Positions 40,301-53,576 of a stretch of DNA of 64,000 nucleotides are shown piece by piece. Each line of letters opens with the position of its first letter. Position 1 is the stretch's first letter. Source of the stretch: Smittia aterrima (taxonomy: Eukaryota > Arthropoda > Insecta > Diptera > Chironomidae). A model generated the notes under the pieces. It was not told where the DNA came from, searched no databases, and was given only the letters and a program-made list of their open reading frames with translations. The DNA lies in NCBI GenBank assembly GCA_033063855.1, contig CP093829.1:12679537-12743536 (forward strand), written 5' to 3'. The position numbers were made by a program, and so were the translations under genes.

Positions 40301-43300
40301 CATGGGAACTCTTCTTCACCCGCGAGGAATGTTCCAGCTCTCGAACGAAGTCGTTGAGTGAAATTTCCCATGAAAGCATTCGCCTTACGATGAGAATGGA
40401 ATAATTCATTAAAGAACATTTTTTATTGGGCAATTCCTTCACAGCAAGTCATGCAAGTATTGCGCTCGTAAAAAATTAAAGTCTGCAACTCATTGAATGA
40501 ATAAACGATTCCCCAACTCACTAGGAACTGTTTTGCAGCTTCTCCATCGTAAATGACTGGCATGAAAGGATTAATGGATATCGAATGAAGTCGTTGAACA
40601 TACGATTAAACTCAATTTTGTGGGTTCATAGAGGGAATGTTCTCAACATGTGCTACGCCAACAATTAACAACTGAAGCGCTTCCCTGAGTCAGAAATTAA
40701 AGTTTTATGAATGAAGCTTTGCATGTTATCGCCATAATAATCATGAATATTTAATGAACACCCTTCAGAGAAGACTTCGGCAACATCATTTGACTAATAA
40801 CATTGTATTAACGAACACACGACATTGCATGACTGCTAAAGATGGATTGAATTGTCGTCGACCGATAAGAGAGCTTTAAGCCGCTTTGATGTTATCGTTT
40901 CATAATTAAATAGCTCCGACGTCCATCCGCTGCAAGTCGTTAGATGATAATTTTCCCCCGTTTAATGACCCGCCTCGATTGCTTTGCGTTCATGAACTCG
41001 AGGATTGATTGACACAGAAATTAAGATAAGAAAACGACTGCCGGAAAAACTCAAAGACTGTTCTTCTTCCTTCTTTCTCTTCCAACCCTTTCGCTTCTCC
41101 GATTTCTTGTTTTTAATTTGTCTCATTTAAGACGTTTAATCAGCTACAAGCTTATTAAGCATCGTTGACGATACGTTTAATTAAAAGCCCTTCCATCCAA
41201 AGCGGGAGAAACGAATCTGAATAAGTAATTTCTTGTCATTTCTCATCATCCTCTCCACTCAGCTCATAATTGATGATGTCACATCCTGTTCTGAACGAAC
41301 GCTGGAAGAGAGAAAAACTTGGAGTATTACATAATTAAAAGAAAGGGACTTGAGTTTGCCTTGACACTCGAGTGTTGTGCAATTAATTTTCTTTTCACCT
41401 TTAAGAGTCTTATTGCGAAACTGGGTTACCTGCTGACAACAGTGACAACGACTTATTGATTATTCCCGTTTTATGTGACGCATGTTGCTTCTGCAGCCGA
41501 ACAAATTCGAGGTCTTTGCCGACATAAAAAAAACTCATCGCCAAGTGCTATCAAGAGCGTCCAATGTGTTACACACACGGAAGTCAGTCATCATAAAAAC
41601 GAAATTGTGTTATAAAAAGAGAAAATGAATCACAATCAGAGCCACTTGATGTGCCAGGGAGAATGGAAGTAAATTAACTTGACCTTCAGGCTCTCGTCTC
41701 TTGACTTTAATGGTGGCCTTAAGTAAATTTCTGTTTTTACTGAGAAAGTAACGAGCATTTCCTTTGCGGCGTTGCAATAGCTCACGGTAGCTTCAAGTCA
41801 TAAAGAGCTAATGTTTATGATTCCTAATTCGTACTCGGGCGTGTTTTGTCTGGACGATGGCGTGTCGCGCATTTCTGAATACTCGAGACTTTTTGTTTAG
41901 CATGCAAGTTCATCAGAAGCTGTTTATATTTCCATGTGAAGCAGGTGGCAAAATCAAGACTGTTAGCAATGAGAGTCGGAAATTCACTAGCAGAAATTTA
42001 ATTAAACTCGTTCTTTCTCGATGATTGTTCTCGAATGCAAGTCGAAGAATTTCAATTACTCCTCATTGCTTGCGGCAACGAATCTTTCCTTCATTGCACT
42101 TCGATCCGATTTTCTTCAACCGCAGATGCCACAACAAAAGCTTATTTAATGAAATTTCTGATCAGCTCGGCAAAATTTGCTCCGAACTAAATCACGTCAC
42201 GTACCGAGTTGAAGAAGTTCCCTGATTTCTCATAATCCAAAACAAGAAGATATTGAAGCAAATCACAACAATTGACCGTGAGGATTTATGAATCAGAATT
42301 CACGGCTTCAACCACACAACAAAAGCCACAATTCTCTCTTTACTATCATTTGAGGCAAATAATGAAATCACGATAAAATATTATATTTGATGAACAAACG
42401 CAATTAACAAACCGACCGGGTGCGATAGTAATTTCCCAAACAAATATTTTGATTGAAAATTGTTGTTTGTCGACGCAATCGGCCAAAGATTAATTAATGC
42501 GAGCCTCTCGCGTGGAAATTAAAGTGGGAGAATGTATCGAAAAGTCGTTTATACTATCGTCATCGATTTTATTTTATATTCTCCCCTCGTCGACCATCCC
42601 TACCGCTTTTCTCCCCCAAAACGTTTTGTCTTGTAACATTCTCGATCTCTCCGAATGTTACGCATGTCATGTGTGTTTGTGATTTACTGCGTGTGTGTTT
42701 GTGTGAGTGGAATGAGGGTGACGACATTGAGCTCTGATGAATTTCAATTGAAATTTTATTCACCGAAAATTGCGTGAACCATTTCCATTTCAAACATCAA
42801 AGCAAATGTAAGTTATGGCTTCTGATTCGGTTCATTTATTAAAACAACATCACAGCTCGTTCCACAGTCGATGGCTTACGCTTTGAGAACTTTGTCAACT
42901 GTCACGTTTCTCTCGCTGCTCCTTAATAACTTGAAGATGTGACAATTTCTTATAAAAGTTTTAATGACATTGGAGTTGAATTCCTGGGCAATTTTCTTAA
43001 TCATCGCTAGAAACAATAAAACGGAAACGAGAATTTTCCCATTAAAAATTATTGCATAATTTTTCCATTCGAAGCGTTTCATTCCTCAAAAGAATTCAAC
43101 AGAGATTTTTCCTCCTTTTGTGAAATTTGTCGACGGGTATTGTTATGCAAATTTCGACAATTCCTTCCATCATAATAAAATGAAAACTTTCACGGAAAGT
43201 GCCTGCGAGGCGTACAAATAGGCGAAGCCTTCATTATCACAATAAAATTCTTTTTACTTTATAAGCAAAGCCGCGCCCTTCGTCCAAGTGTTTTAGCGGA

Positions 43301-46300
43301 AAACTTTTCATTTCGCTGAAAATTCTCTTGAAAATCAAAAAGGAAAGAGCTCAACTTCCGCTTCATGACAGAAGAGCAAAGAAAATTCTTTTGAAATAGA
43401 TGCAATTCCATTATCGCGCAAACATTCTGCAATTCAATTTATTTTCTAGCAGGAAGAGGAGAAGAAAAGTTCTGAAACGTGTCGACGAACATCCGGCGGC
43501 GCACATTCGACTCGTGAGAGATTTTGAAACTTCTCGACGTAGTGAACAACTGAGAACTCTTCGAAACGACGAGTGATTTATGAAGTGCAATTCATAATAA
43601 TTCCGGCTCATTACACGAATTTATGCGAGACGCTTCCATCTCGAAATTATGAATCGTGATAGGAATTCTTAAGCGCTCGGTAATCTGAAGTTGGCTGAAT
43701 AAGAGATTTCATACATTAAATGATTGTCTGTTGTTTCTCAACTAATTAATTGCTCAACTTACTTTCAAAAAAACAACTAAAACTCTCCTCGTAAGTCTCG
43801 AGTGACTCTTGTTTGTTAATGAAAATTCATGCAACGTTTCCAATTTTCCAGCTTTGGTCCTTGAAACGGTTTTATTTATAAAATACTTTTAATTAATTGG
43901 AAGGTGCTTTAAAGCAATGTAACAGGACGAGACTTGCCAACGGCAGGAACAACCGCTGCCACTTTTTTTAGCTTCTTTACTCCCCCCTTTCCACCTGGAG
44001 CGTGACAATGATTTTCTTTTTATTCTTCACCTTTTTTCAATTTAATGTTAAATGATGATTCAGCGAAGGGGAGTCTAGCTAGAGATCCCTCCTGCCGTCG
44101 TTTAAAGATGAAACGTGACTCTCGTGTTAATGGCGCTTTGGCTCCCTCTTCATCCTTCGCCTCTGACTGAGATTGCTTTTTTATGAAGTCACTCGAATCT
44201 GAATATGTTCAGAGGAGGAATAACAACTTCAAAACAAGAGAAAAAAAACTTCTAATTAATTGCTCTGCTTTCATTTCGAAACAACATTATTAATTCTCCT
44301 TTCTTTTTATTGCAGCAATATCGAGAGAAGACCACGACGAAACAACAAATAATCACCATCATCACCATAATCGAAGCAACAATAAAATGCCATACAATGG
44401 TTATTCGGAGGAGTATTTAGATCGATTAGAGAACGGCAGCCTACCAGTTGATAATAAATCGTTCAACAAACGTAAGTTTGTCCATTTCTTGATAAGAACC
44501 AAACGTTTTCTCTCTCGTTTCGTGTCTCGCATCTTTATTTATCGCCGTCATTTCTTGCCAAACATGAAATATCCAAGACAGAAGAAAATAAAACAATCGT
44601 TTCGGTCGATTATAAGAAGGAAAAAAACTTTCCCAATTATTTGAAATTTTGTCTAGCGGAAATGCGATAAATAAAAACAATGCCAGTTCTGTTATTTTTA
44701 TTTCATTGGTGCCTGCTTTAAGTCGGCAAGGACGACTTTGTCTTGTGGAAAATTGGACGAAACACTTTCAATTGTTAGGGTGAAGCGATGATGAGCCGTA
44801 AGGAATATAAAAGTCTCGACTTGAAAGTGAAGAAGATAAATATTGCTAAGTTTAAAAGTAAATAAAACTCCGATCGCATTTTGTGCTCAGCCGAAGAGAA
44901 GAATTTAATGATGTCGAGGCGAGTGAGAAACTGCTAGTTTTCTCATTATTCTGATAACTCAATTTTCCTCAACGTCATAATCCGCTTCTTCTTCAAAATT
45001 GCTTTGTGTGCGACGGTCTTTCATGAATATCCTGATGATACAGCTTCTTTTTCAAGGCTTCAAGATAAAGAATGTTTGTTGATTGATGATATGCGCATAG
45101 AGAGAAGTCACACAATGATGGATAACGCTGTGAGTCCCAAAAATTCTTCTCGAACACACAAAATTATTCTTTTGACGAAAATTCCTTAAGAGCTTTAAAA
45201 TTTATTCGCTTCCCTTCCTCCATTCTCTCGTCTGCATGGGACGAACCGAGAAAAGGTTTTTGAAACTTCTCTCGAAAACCCTCGAGATCAAGAAAAGCGC
45301 AAACAAAGAATATTTTCGTCAAAGTCCGGAAGCATTGAGTTCCTTATTAAGTTTCGAGAGCCATTTTGAGATTCGCCCCGGAGAAGTCAACTGAGAAAGT
45401 TGAAGTTCAAGTGAAATTTCATGAAGGACACATTCCTTATAAAACTTTCTTCATAGAGAAACAATCTTCAGTCTACTTGATCTCAGATTATTGTTTACTC
45501 AAAAATAAATTATTCGCCTTCGTATTGATTTTCCTTTAAGAAAAGTTTCCAATTGAAACGAAAACTCAATAAAATCGATGGAACGTCTTAAATGAAACTC
45601 ATCCCTTTGAGAAAATAACAATAAATATTGGAATGACAATGGAAGCTCAAATCCTATTACGTATGACACGATTTTTCGATTCATTCTTTGTTGTTTTAAC
45701 GAATGAGCGTCGTCAGATGAAAATTGATACTCGGACTGTGGACGGTGTTGTTGTTGACGGTGTAAATATTTATGTTGCAACCTGTGCGCTGACAGAGCAC
45801 AATGGAACTATTTTCATGCTCTAATGTTATTGTTAGTGAGAGGAGGCGAGGTTGTCTAATGAAGCATTCTGTGCAAATATTTTCTATCGGGCGGGATAAT
45901 CGGACATCATATACATTCATTGGACAAAAAGCTTTTTGTTTAATCGCCATTAGCTCAGGTGCTTTATTCAAACGAAAAGTTCCGAGCAGACTTTTTGAAT
46001 AATTTTGCCTGAAACTATGTAAGGTCGACCGCAAACATTTGGTTGGGAAAATTTCCCAATTCACAAAAAGTTCCGATAGCGATGCCTTTAAGCTTAAGAG
46101 TTTGATTGTGTAGGCGGTTTTGATTTGCAAAACATTTTGGCAAATTGGCTTCTTCAACTGAAAACTTTCAATTGCCTCAGTAGGCACCCAAGTTCAAACC
46201 TTGAATCTCAGAAACCTTTGAAAGTTTACTTTACGAGCGATTACAAGAGGAAGTCATTACGAATCGAATTCTCAAGTTGAAAAGACGTAAACTCAGAAAA

Positions 46301-49300
46301 GAAAATATATTTCAATATGGCTCCTACGAAGAAACGACCAGCTAAAGCTGCTTCTGCTGCTGCTCCGACTCCAGCCAAACGTGCTCGTCGCAAGAATTCA
46401 AAGAAAAGAAAAGCTCCAGCCAGTAAAAAGCAAGCACCAACAATGATGGATCAGACTAAGCGAAAAGCACCAAAGAAGGCTCCGAAGAAATCAGTCGCTG
46501 TTCGAAAGAATGTCAAAAAAAATCCTGCTCCAGAGCCGAATTTCACCCGCATTGCCGTTCCTCATGAAGCTAGCGGAAATCCTGAAGTTTCCTTATTTGA
46601 ACTACGACTCGTTCCTATCGAAAATCGTGGAAGTGAACTCGAGGATGTTTTCTTACCTGCCAACGATTTCTCGACAGGAATGAACCCATCGTCGATTCCT
46701 AATAATGAAACTGAATTACCAGAAGCAAATAACTGAAAGATTTTCGAATCAATCAACCCAAATCAAATGTTAACAAATTCATTCATTGTTTCTGTCAATT
46801 AGGAAATAAATTCGATCCTACAAGTTCACTTCAACGTTTTGTTTTAAATTGCAACGCCTTCTAAAGAGAGAGAAGAAGAAATTCGCTTTAAAGAGAAAAC
46901 AATTTGCTTGTGAATGAGAAGTTAAATAATTCATCGAAAGCACGCAACATCTTCTGGTTGTTCATGATTTTAAAGCAGTTTCGTGCGTAAAGAACTTGCA
47001 AGAGGGTTTGTAGTAACAAAAGTCGGCCCGACATCCCAAAACATTTGTTTAAATTCAATTTTATTCGCACCGAAATGGCAAATGTTCTCTCGTCGAACGC
47101 TCACATTTGCATGAATAAATAATTCGAGCTCCGATGAAAACGAGAATGGGAAAATATTCATTTCAATTGGGAGCTCAAATCGACAACGATTTTGCATAAA
47201 ATTTTCAGAGGAACTGCAGAGGAATTCACAAAATTCTAGTGATAAGAGATTGCACAACGAGTCTTGAATGACTTAAATCCTTAATTGATTTTGTATTTCT
47301 TCATTGCGCAAGCTTTAAATCAGAAGGCTTCTCAGAAATATTTAAAATAAACCATTAAAGTTCTATTGTTCTCCTTCCATTTGGGTTGAACGACACAGAA
47401 GCGCGTTATGCGAATGCTTTTGCATTTCTCAATAAAATTTTATGAGTCATAATTTTAATGTCGAATAATAAAAACTGCAAAATTGCGTTTCGAGTTGATT
47501 CAAATCGTAAACATGTGTTCCGCATGTGAATCTCGAAATGGAGCAACAATGAAACTTTATGAACATCAGATGTTGACTCGAGATCGGCGGGAGAGATTTT
47601 CTGTTCACAATATCGACCCCGTACTCAATTATTAACATCGAAACTCATATTTTGTCTCATATTCCTCAGATTGGTCGTCGAGTGAGCATGGTCCAGTGCA
47701 CAGACAATTATCAGTATCATCGGATAGCAAGCTGTTAGACGATGACATCAGAGAGGAGACTCGTGTGATAATGCGGCAGAAAAAGCCCCCGCGACCTAAA
47801 TCGGAAGTGTTCCTCAACAAACACGAGTCGTGTCCAAGACGGAAACGATTTTCAGCTTTCGGGGTGAGTCTTGTCAAACATTTTTCAACAGTCAATGGAG
47901 AAACTTTCATGTTAACAAGTTACGTAGTGCAGCTTGGGAATTGGAATTTATCGCTTTTAATTGGCGAAGCTAATCTGCTATCGACGCAAAGTTGTTAACA
48001 GACAAAACTTTCCCTTCGTCGTTGATATTTTCTGCAAAGTGTTACGTAGAAGTTTCGATAATTTGTACACGTCGAGAACAGATCCGAGCTCGGTTTAATT
48101 GGAAAGAGAAAATGTTTAGTTTGCAAAAACTGATGACGATGCTGAAAAAAGAAAAATTCGTTGATGAGGCGACTATGCTTTGTCATTCTCTTGAAATCCT
48201 TGAGGCATTTTCATCAGGTTTCGTTCAAAAAGCAACCTTTGCGTTTGTCTTCAAATAAAAATATTCATTTGAGAAGCTCCTCCAAATCAATCGTGCCAGC
48301 AACAAAATGGAAAAAGTAGAAAGATACATTCGAATTGCGTCATCTCGCCGTACACCATTGTTCAAATCTGAGCCGGAACCCTTAAAACGAGAGGAAGTTC
48401 TGTGGAAAATTCCGTCATATTCAATCAGACAAGTTCAAAAGCTCAGCTCTACGGAATAGAAAATTTCACAACAATTCAGTTTTCTTTCTAAACAGTTTGA
48501 GTTTAATACAAAAATAAGTTTCTCGTCTATCAACAATCTGTAATCTCCTCTCCTGCCAGCAAAGAATGTTCATTGATTGTTAAGTGTGAAATTTGGCTCG
48601 TTGGCTTTTATGTTTATGGAAGTTTCTTCATTTTCAGTAAAAAGATTTTTTAAATGTCTTTTTTTTCTGCATTTAGGGTGATTCACCGTTCGGAAAATCA
48701 GAAGCATATGTGAAGTTGGAGCAGCTCGGCGAGGGATCCTACGCAACAGTGTTCAAAGGCTTTAGCAAGTGAGTGGAAAAGTTCATTTTACGACGTCATA
48801 AATTTTGAAGGGAAATTGGGTCAGCAAACTTTGGTAATTTTGTGGAAGCCAAGAGTTTTCTAAGTTCCTTTCGTTATTGTGGCTTTTATATTGCTGAAGC
48901 TGCTGTGCTTGGGGTGTCGGTGCATGTTATGAAGCACCGAAAATTTCATAAAATAAAATTGAAAACGGGTTTGCTCTGTTAGCGCTTAAGACGATGTGCG
49001 ATACGTGGAAAATAGGTCAACAGGAACAGACATTCTTGAAGCACCGGCAATTTTATCCTTTTTGAGCCTGTTAGAAACATTTTAATTCATCGTCGGAAAC
49101 TTGTTTGAATGGATTCTGCTGTTCTTTTTCCCACACTCTCGACGAAATTGTACTTTGCCTTTATTTGATGTTTTCAGAGCAAAGTCGAGAGAAAAAAATT
49201 CTTAGAAAAAGATTTTTGTCGAGACGGTGAAAAGAAAAAAAAATTCTTGATAATATTAAATTTTCACACTCGACCGAGTTTCTGTGTCACGAAGAATTTT

Positions 49301-50972
49301 CCTAAAAATGAGAAAAATCCAGAGAATTTTCCCTTTTCCAAACGAGAATTTAATGTCGTTACACCAACCAGACAACGCCAGCTGAAGTCGTTGCTGCCAC
49401 AGCTTCGCCTTTCTTTTCTTTGTTTATTAGTAAACGAGCGCCTGCAAGAAGCGAAAATTCATTACGCAAACAACAGAAAATTTACACTTAAGCTCTTGGA
49501 TTCTCCTGCTGATGATACTTTACGTTAACAAATATTTACACGAAAAAAAGATGAAGCGGCAGAATCACATCCTGATAACAGAACAAGCACAAATCCTTGA
49601 AAGGCAAACATTTCATAAAGTTCCCTTTGCTATGGCTTTAGTTGGAAGATGAAAGTGGGTCAGTCGAGTTTTCATGTTTTCTGGGCTGCTCTCGAGTGGA
49701 TTAAAAAGGGATTTTCGGAGAAAAAGCAACAAGATTTACATTCGACGAACGAAGCACAAAAAGTTCCTCGAGCGAGATTAAGTTTTAATTTTCTTTCCTT
49801 CCGCTCTTTTACTGCTTAGTCTAACAAATCAAGTTGTCGCGCTGAAAGAGATCAGACTACAGGAAGAAGAAGGTGCCCCGTTCACTGCGATTCGGGAGGC
49901 TTCTCTTTTAAAGGAATTGAAGCACGCAAACATTGTGACGCTCCACGACATCGTTCACACGAGAGAAACTCTAACTTTTGTGTTTGAATATGTGGTGAGT
50001 AAATTGACTGCTACAACTTATTTCGCGACTACGTTAAGTGACGATAATTTTTCAATTTCAGAACACCGACCTTTCCCAATACATGGAACGTCATCCGGGT
50101 GGCCTCGATCACAGAAACGTTCGACTTTTTCTGTTCCAACTTCTTCGCGGCCTCACTTATTGCCATAAGCGACGTGTTCTTCATCGCGACGTGAAACCTC
50201 AGAATTTACTGATAAGCGAAATCGGCGAACTGAAGCTTGCTGACTTTGGATTAGCGCGAGCAAAGAGTGTACCAAGCCACACGTATTCGCATGAAGTCGT
50301 GACGCTGTGGTATCGCCCTCCAGGTGAGTCTAATCGTTTATTGCTTCAAATCACGAACTCAGAGCTTCCGCTTCTCTTTATCATCTAGACGTCCTCCTCG
50401 GCAGCACCGAATATTCAACGTCACTCGACATGTGGGGAGTCGGTTGTATCTTTGTCGAGATGATTACGGGTATGCCAACCTTCCCTGGAATTCGTGATAC
50501 TTTCGATCAGCTGGATAAGATTTTCAAGCTGCTCGGAACGCCCACTGAGGATACCTGGTCGGGCGTTACGCATTTACCTAGTTATAAACCGCATAAGTTA
50601 GGTGAGAATTGAACATTTGTTGATGTCTTGCTCATAAATAACAATCAATTTCCTCTTTCAAAGGCTTTTATCGACCTCGCAAATTAGGATTAAGTTTTCC
50701 TCGTCTGTACGATATTGTTGAAGGTGAAGCGATGGCTAGTGCATTATTACAGCTCAATCCCGACGACCGAATCGGTGCTGACGATGGCTTGAAGCATCCT
50801 TACTTTGCCCAATTGCCTAAGAAGCTCTATGAGCTGCCTGACGGTAAGATTCTCTCATTTTCTTGTGACTTTACTCAGCCTAATTTTTTTCTTTTAAAAA
50901 GAAAATACAATATTCTCCGTCGAAGGCGTCTTCTTGTTTCCGGAGCCGAATCGTGATCGACACAATAACTGA
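22303..50972 (+). CDS. Eip63E: PFTAIRE cyclin-dependent kinase (CDK14/15 family)
   Basis: A CMGC Ser/Thr kinase; fly Eip63E is ecdysone-induced and CDK14 relatives act with cyclin Y at the membrane. Coding exons: 22303-22369, 38366-38443, 44316-44471, 47670-47863, 48677-48768, 49820-49994, 50062-50323, 50389-50601, 50664-50843 and 50902-50972. Every junction is GT-AG and in phase, giving 495 residues. The N-terminal part has the basic motif LQKLKKRLSHSFGRL, matching a conserved segment of CDK14. The kinase runs from about residue 176: GEGSYATV (183-190), VALK Lys205, the signature PFTAIRE (216-222), HRD Asp297, DFG 315-317, then SHTYSHEVVTLWYRPPDV. The last exon ends FPEPNRDRHNN. Introns 1-3 are about 16.0, 5.9 and 3.2 kb; the last four are 58-67 bases. 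Additional 5' exons or promoters are likely, as in Drosophila, but were not identified. A basic-protein gene is nested in intron 3. Confidence 0.95.
22370..38365 (+). other. Eip63E intron 1 (16 kb)
   Basis: The donor CAG|GTGAGT at 22370 pairs with acceptor TTTTCAG at 38359-38365. Many AT-rich open frames on both strands (for example 30893-31255 and 36494-36883) show no domains. I see no convincing nested gene, tRNA or transposon. A CT microsatellite lies at 32112-32129. Confidence 0.6.
32112..32129. repeat. (CT)n microsatellite
   Basis: An uninterrupted run of about nine CT units inside Eip63E intron 1. Related GA-rich tracts occur near 23161-23175 and 60145-60163. Confidence 0.9.
38444..44315 (+). 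other. Eip63E intron 2 (5.9 kb)
   Basis: The donor TGT|GTAAGT at 38444 pairs with acceptor TTATTGCAG at 44307-44315. Contents are AT-rich with scattered short frames; no nested gene or structured RNA was recognised. Confidence 0.6.
46317..46736 (+). CDS. Intronless H1/protamine-like basic protein nested in Eip63E
   Basis: A single uninterrupted ORF of 139 codons starting at an ATG in good context (TTTCAATATGGC). Residues 1-73 are dominated by Lys, Ala, Pro and Arg, with PAKRARRKNSKKRK-type clusters and repeated APKKAPKK units, as in histone H1 tails and sperm protamine-like proteins. Residues 74-139 are different: neutral to acidic, ending in a Glu/Asn-rich tail. There is no winged-helix globular H1 domain, so it is not a canonical H1. 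An AATAAA lies 69 bases past the stop. It reads in the same direction as its host gene. Nuclear, DNA- or RNA-binding function is likely from composition alone. No orthologue was recognised. Confidence 0.7.
   Translation: MAPTKKRPAKAASAAAPTPAKRARRKNSKKRKAPASKKQAPTMMDQTKRKAPKKAPKKSVAVRKNVKKNPAPEPNFTRIAVPHEASGNPEVSLFELRLVPIENRGSELEDVFLPANDFSTGMNPSSIPNNETELPEANN
46805..46810 (+). terminator. Poly(A) signal of the nested basic-protein gene
   Basis: A canonical AATAAA 69 bases after the stop at 46736, consistent with an independent transcription unit inside the Eip63E intron. Confidence 0.6.
47864..49819 (+). other. Eip63E introns 4 and 5
   Basis: Intron 4 (47864-48676) and intron 5 (48769-49819) flank the glycine-loop exon 48677-48768. 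Nothing beyond short AT-rich frames was seen in either. Confidence 0.6.
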
Positions 50973-51388
50973 AATTTAAGGAAAGCCATAACGATGGATG
51001 ATATTTGTTTTTTCTATTGTTGAACACTTTTATTTGACAATTGATTGATTTTTCTAATGAAAAGCGGAAACTTGCAATGACTTCGGCGTTATCATCTCAT
51101 AAAACAAAACTTTAAAAGTTGACCAAAAAAATTGAATTGATTGAAGCAAAACTTCTAATTGTTGAAGCGCCATGGGTTGGCAGATTGTGTTGAGTGAAAG
51201 TGCCATAAAACGACGTAAGCCATCGACCAAATGTTGTGAAAAGAAATGATAAGACCCGGACCCTCAATCGAGAGATAGTAATTTTGCAGACGAATCCTCA
51301 GGAAAAGCAACAGCGACACACAAGGACACAAGCACATCACGCGAATTGATTCATGCAAAGCGCTTCGTAGTTGATTTTAAGTGCAAAC

Positions 51389-51394
51389 AATAAA
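51389..51394 (+). terminator. Candidate first poly(A) signal of Eip63E
   Basis: An AATAAA about 420 bases after the Eip63E stop codon at 50972. Several more AATAAA motifs follow (for example near 52490, 52665 and 53613), so longer 3' UTRs are possible. Confidence 0.4.
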
Positions 51395-53576
51395 TCAAAA
51401 TATATAGTGACGGAACTTGCCGAGGACAAAAAAAAACATAAAAAATTCCACGATTATCAATAACGCAATAATCTTAAATAGAAACAAAAATAAAACGAAA
51501 AACTGCAGCTAAACACTTTCCGGTTTAATCTCGAAAAACGAATGGCGATAAAAGTCTTCTGAGTAGGATTTAGCAAAGTAGAGTGAGACGAATTAGAGAA
51601 CTGAATGGATAACTAAGTAGGTCTATTGGAATCTTCCCCCAACTCTTCAATTGCATGCGCTTCAACTCTAATCTAATTACAACTTGTGCCGAACTTTCTT
51701 TCTCCCTTTTTCATGCTAATTCACATGGAAATTCCAATTCTGGAATTTCTCGCGAAAATGTGATAAATTTTACCAGAAAAACTTCACGCAAAGCATTAAA
51801 CAAATTGTCGCCGCCCTAAAACAAATGAGAAACTAAAACAATTAACTAATTGATGTTCGTCTTCGTGTAGAGAATGATTTTTAGTCCAAAGTTGGTGGAA
51901 AAAGTTCAGTGACTTTGAAGTTAAAACAATTCGTCCATGAAAAGAAAAAGTTTTAAGTGATTTTTCGTTGCAATAAGCCTGAGCTTTCAAGCCTAGAACT
52001 TTTCTTTTGAGCCTCATCTCCCCCGCCACCCAGCTTGGGAAGCTCCACACGATCCATAAAATCAACATTTGTCCACGTTTAATTAGAATAAAAGAAAATG
52101 TAATTGTGATAAAGATTTAAGAGAAAAATCGTTTCTTTCCTTCATTCTATTGCGAGTTGAATTTTACTTCATCTCCCGAAGTGAAATTTGTCATCGCTGG
52201 TCAGAAGATAGTGAGAGGTTAAGTGAAAATTCTTAGGAAATGATTAATCGACACGAAACAGGAGAAAACATTTTTATTGAGCAAAACAAATTGAAAAAGA
52301 GAAGAAAATTTATATTTAATTGTGAGAGATGTACATATTTTTAAAGATGATGATGAAAAGTTTTATTTGCCATGTGAAAATTTCCCGTAAAAAAGAAAAA
52401 TTGTTACAATTTTTTTCTCCAAACTTTCCTTCTTTTTCTTTTTGACATAGACTAGAACAATCGTAAGCGATGTAAAAAAACTAAATCTAAATAAAAGAAT
52501 CAATCTTTCCTGCACGTTCACATCATGAAGAGGCCGAAAGCTTCACATTCACAACACTCACGATTTTCAATTAGTGGAAAATAATGAAACAAACATTGAA
52601 AACTTGCACCAATTAAATGTCTTTTTCATTAAGTGAAATTTATAGGAGAATTAAACCTAAAATTAAATAAAGAAACATAAACGAAATGACAAATGAAAAC
52701 CAGAAGTTGCACAATTTTCTTATTCGTTAATCAGCAATAACAGTTCATACATGCGAGTTAACACTTTGATGGAAAAGCTCAACTGTCATGTCAAATTTTC
52801 CCGGAAAATGCATTTAAATTGAAGAAAAATCGTCGCATACGTTAGCTCATAATTTTCTTGCGTCCCTCAGATATTTCTCAACTTTTTTTGAGCTTTCAAA
52901 AGCTCAGATCAACACAAATTAAATCAAAATCATAAAGAACATTTCGTCCAATAGATTAAGACTCAAGACGGAAAGAAGATCGTTCGCTGAATGATTTTCT
53001 TCCTAAACATCAAACAAGAAATGAAATTAAATATATTGGGGAATGTTTTGTAGACTTGAACTTTTTTTGTGGAAGAAACTGAATGCAAAATGGAAAGATT
53101 CATAGTCAAAAGACGTTGAACTGCCATAGAAGAAAAGTAAAAGACGAAATCGCTAATTTGCCAAACTTTTCAGTTTAACTTTTCTTAAAATTGAAAACAT
53201 TTTGCATCCATTTTTTTATTTGTCTTTCAATTTAAAAAGAAATGAACTTAAATTCATAGCAAAACTAATTAAAAATTCTTGTAGAGAATTCACCGAAAAG
53301 AATTTAAAAGAAAATTGATCGCGATTCGATTTTGAGCAGAGTTGAGCTCTTTCCGGAAAGCGGAATTTCCCCGGAAGCATTTTCAAGGGTTGAATGATTC
53401 AACTTGAATCAATAATATTGATGGGGAAACTCGTAATTGGAAATAGCTCGACGACTCACTTTCACCCTCTGACAACGCGTCAAAGCCGTCTCGCGATGTT
53501 AAACAGAAATTTAATTATTGAAATATTTTGTAAATAGCAAAAAATTGTTTATAATGAAAATGAAAAAAATAAAAAT

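Larger units (their letters stand above)
44472..47669 (+). other. Eip63E intron 3 (3.2 kb) with a nested gene
   Basis: The donor AAAC|GTAAGT at 44472 pairs with acceptor CCTCAG at 47664-47669. The intron contains the intronless basic-protein gene at 46317-46736. An opposite-strand frame of 163 codons (45696-46187) is the longest unexplained frame of the window but starts at GTG and shows no domain. Confidence 0.65.

Noticed and set aside
45696..46187. A 163-codon minus-strand frame opposite the nested gene region.
   Set aside because: It starts at GTG, shows no domain, signal peptide or splice context, and one frame of this length is not surprising in 64 kb of six-frame AT-rich sequence.
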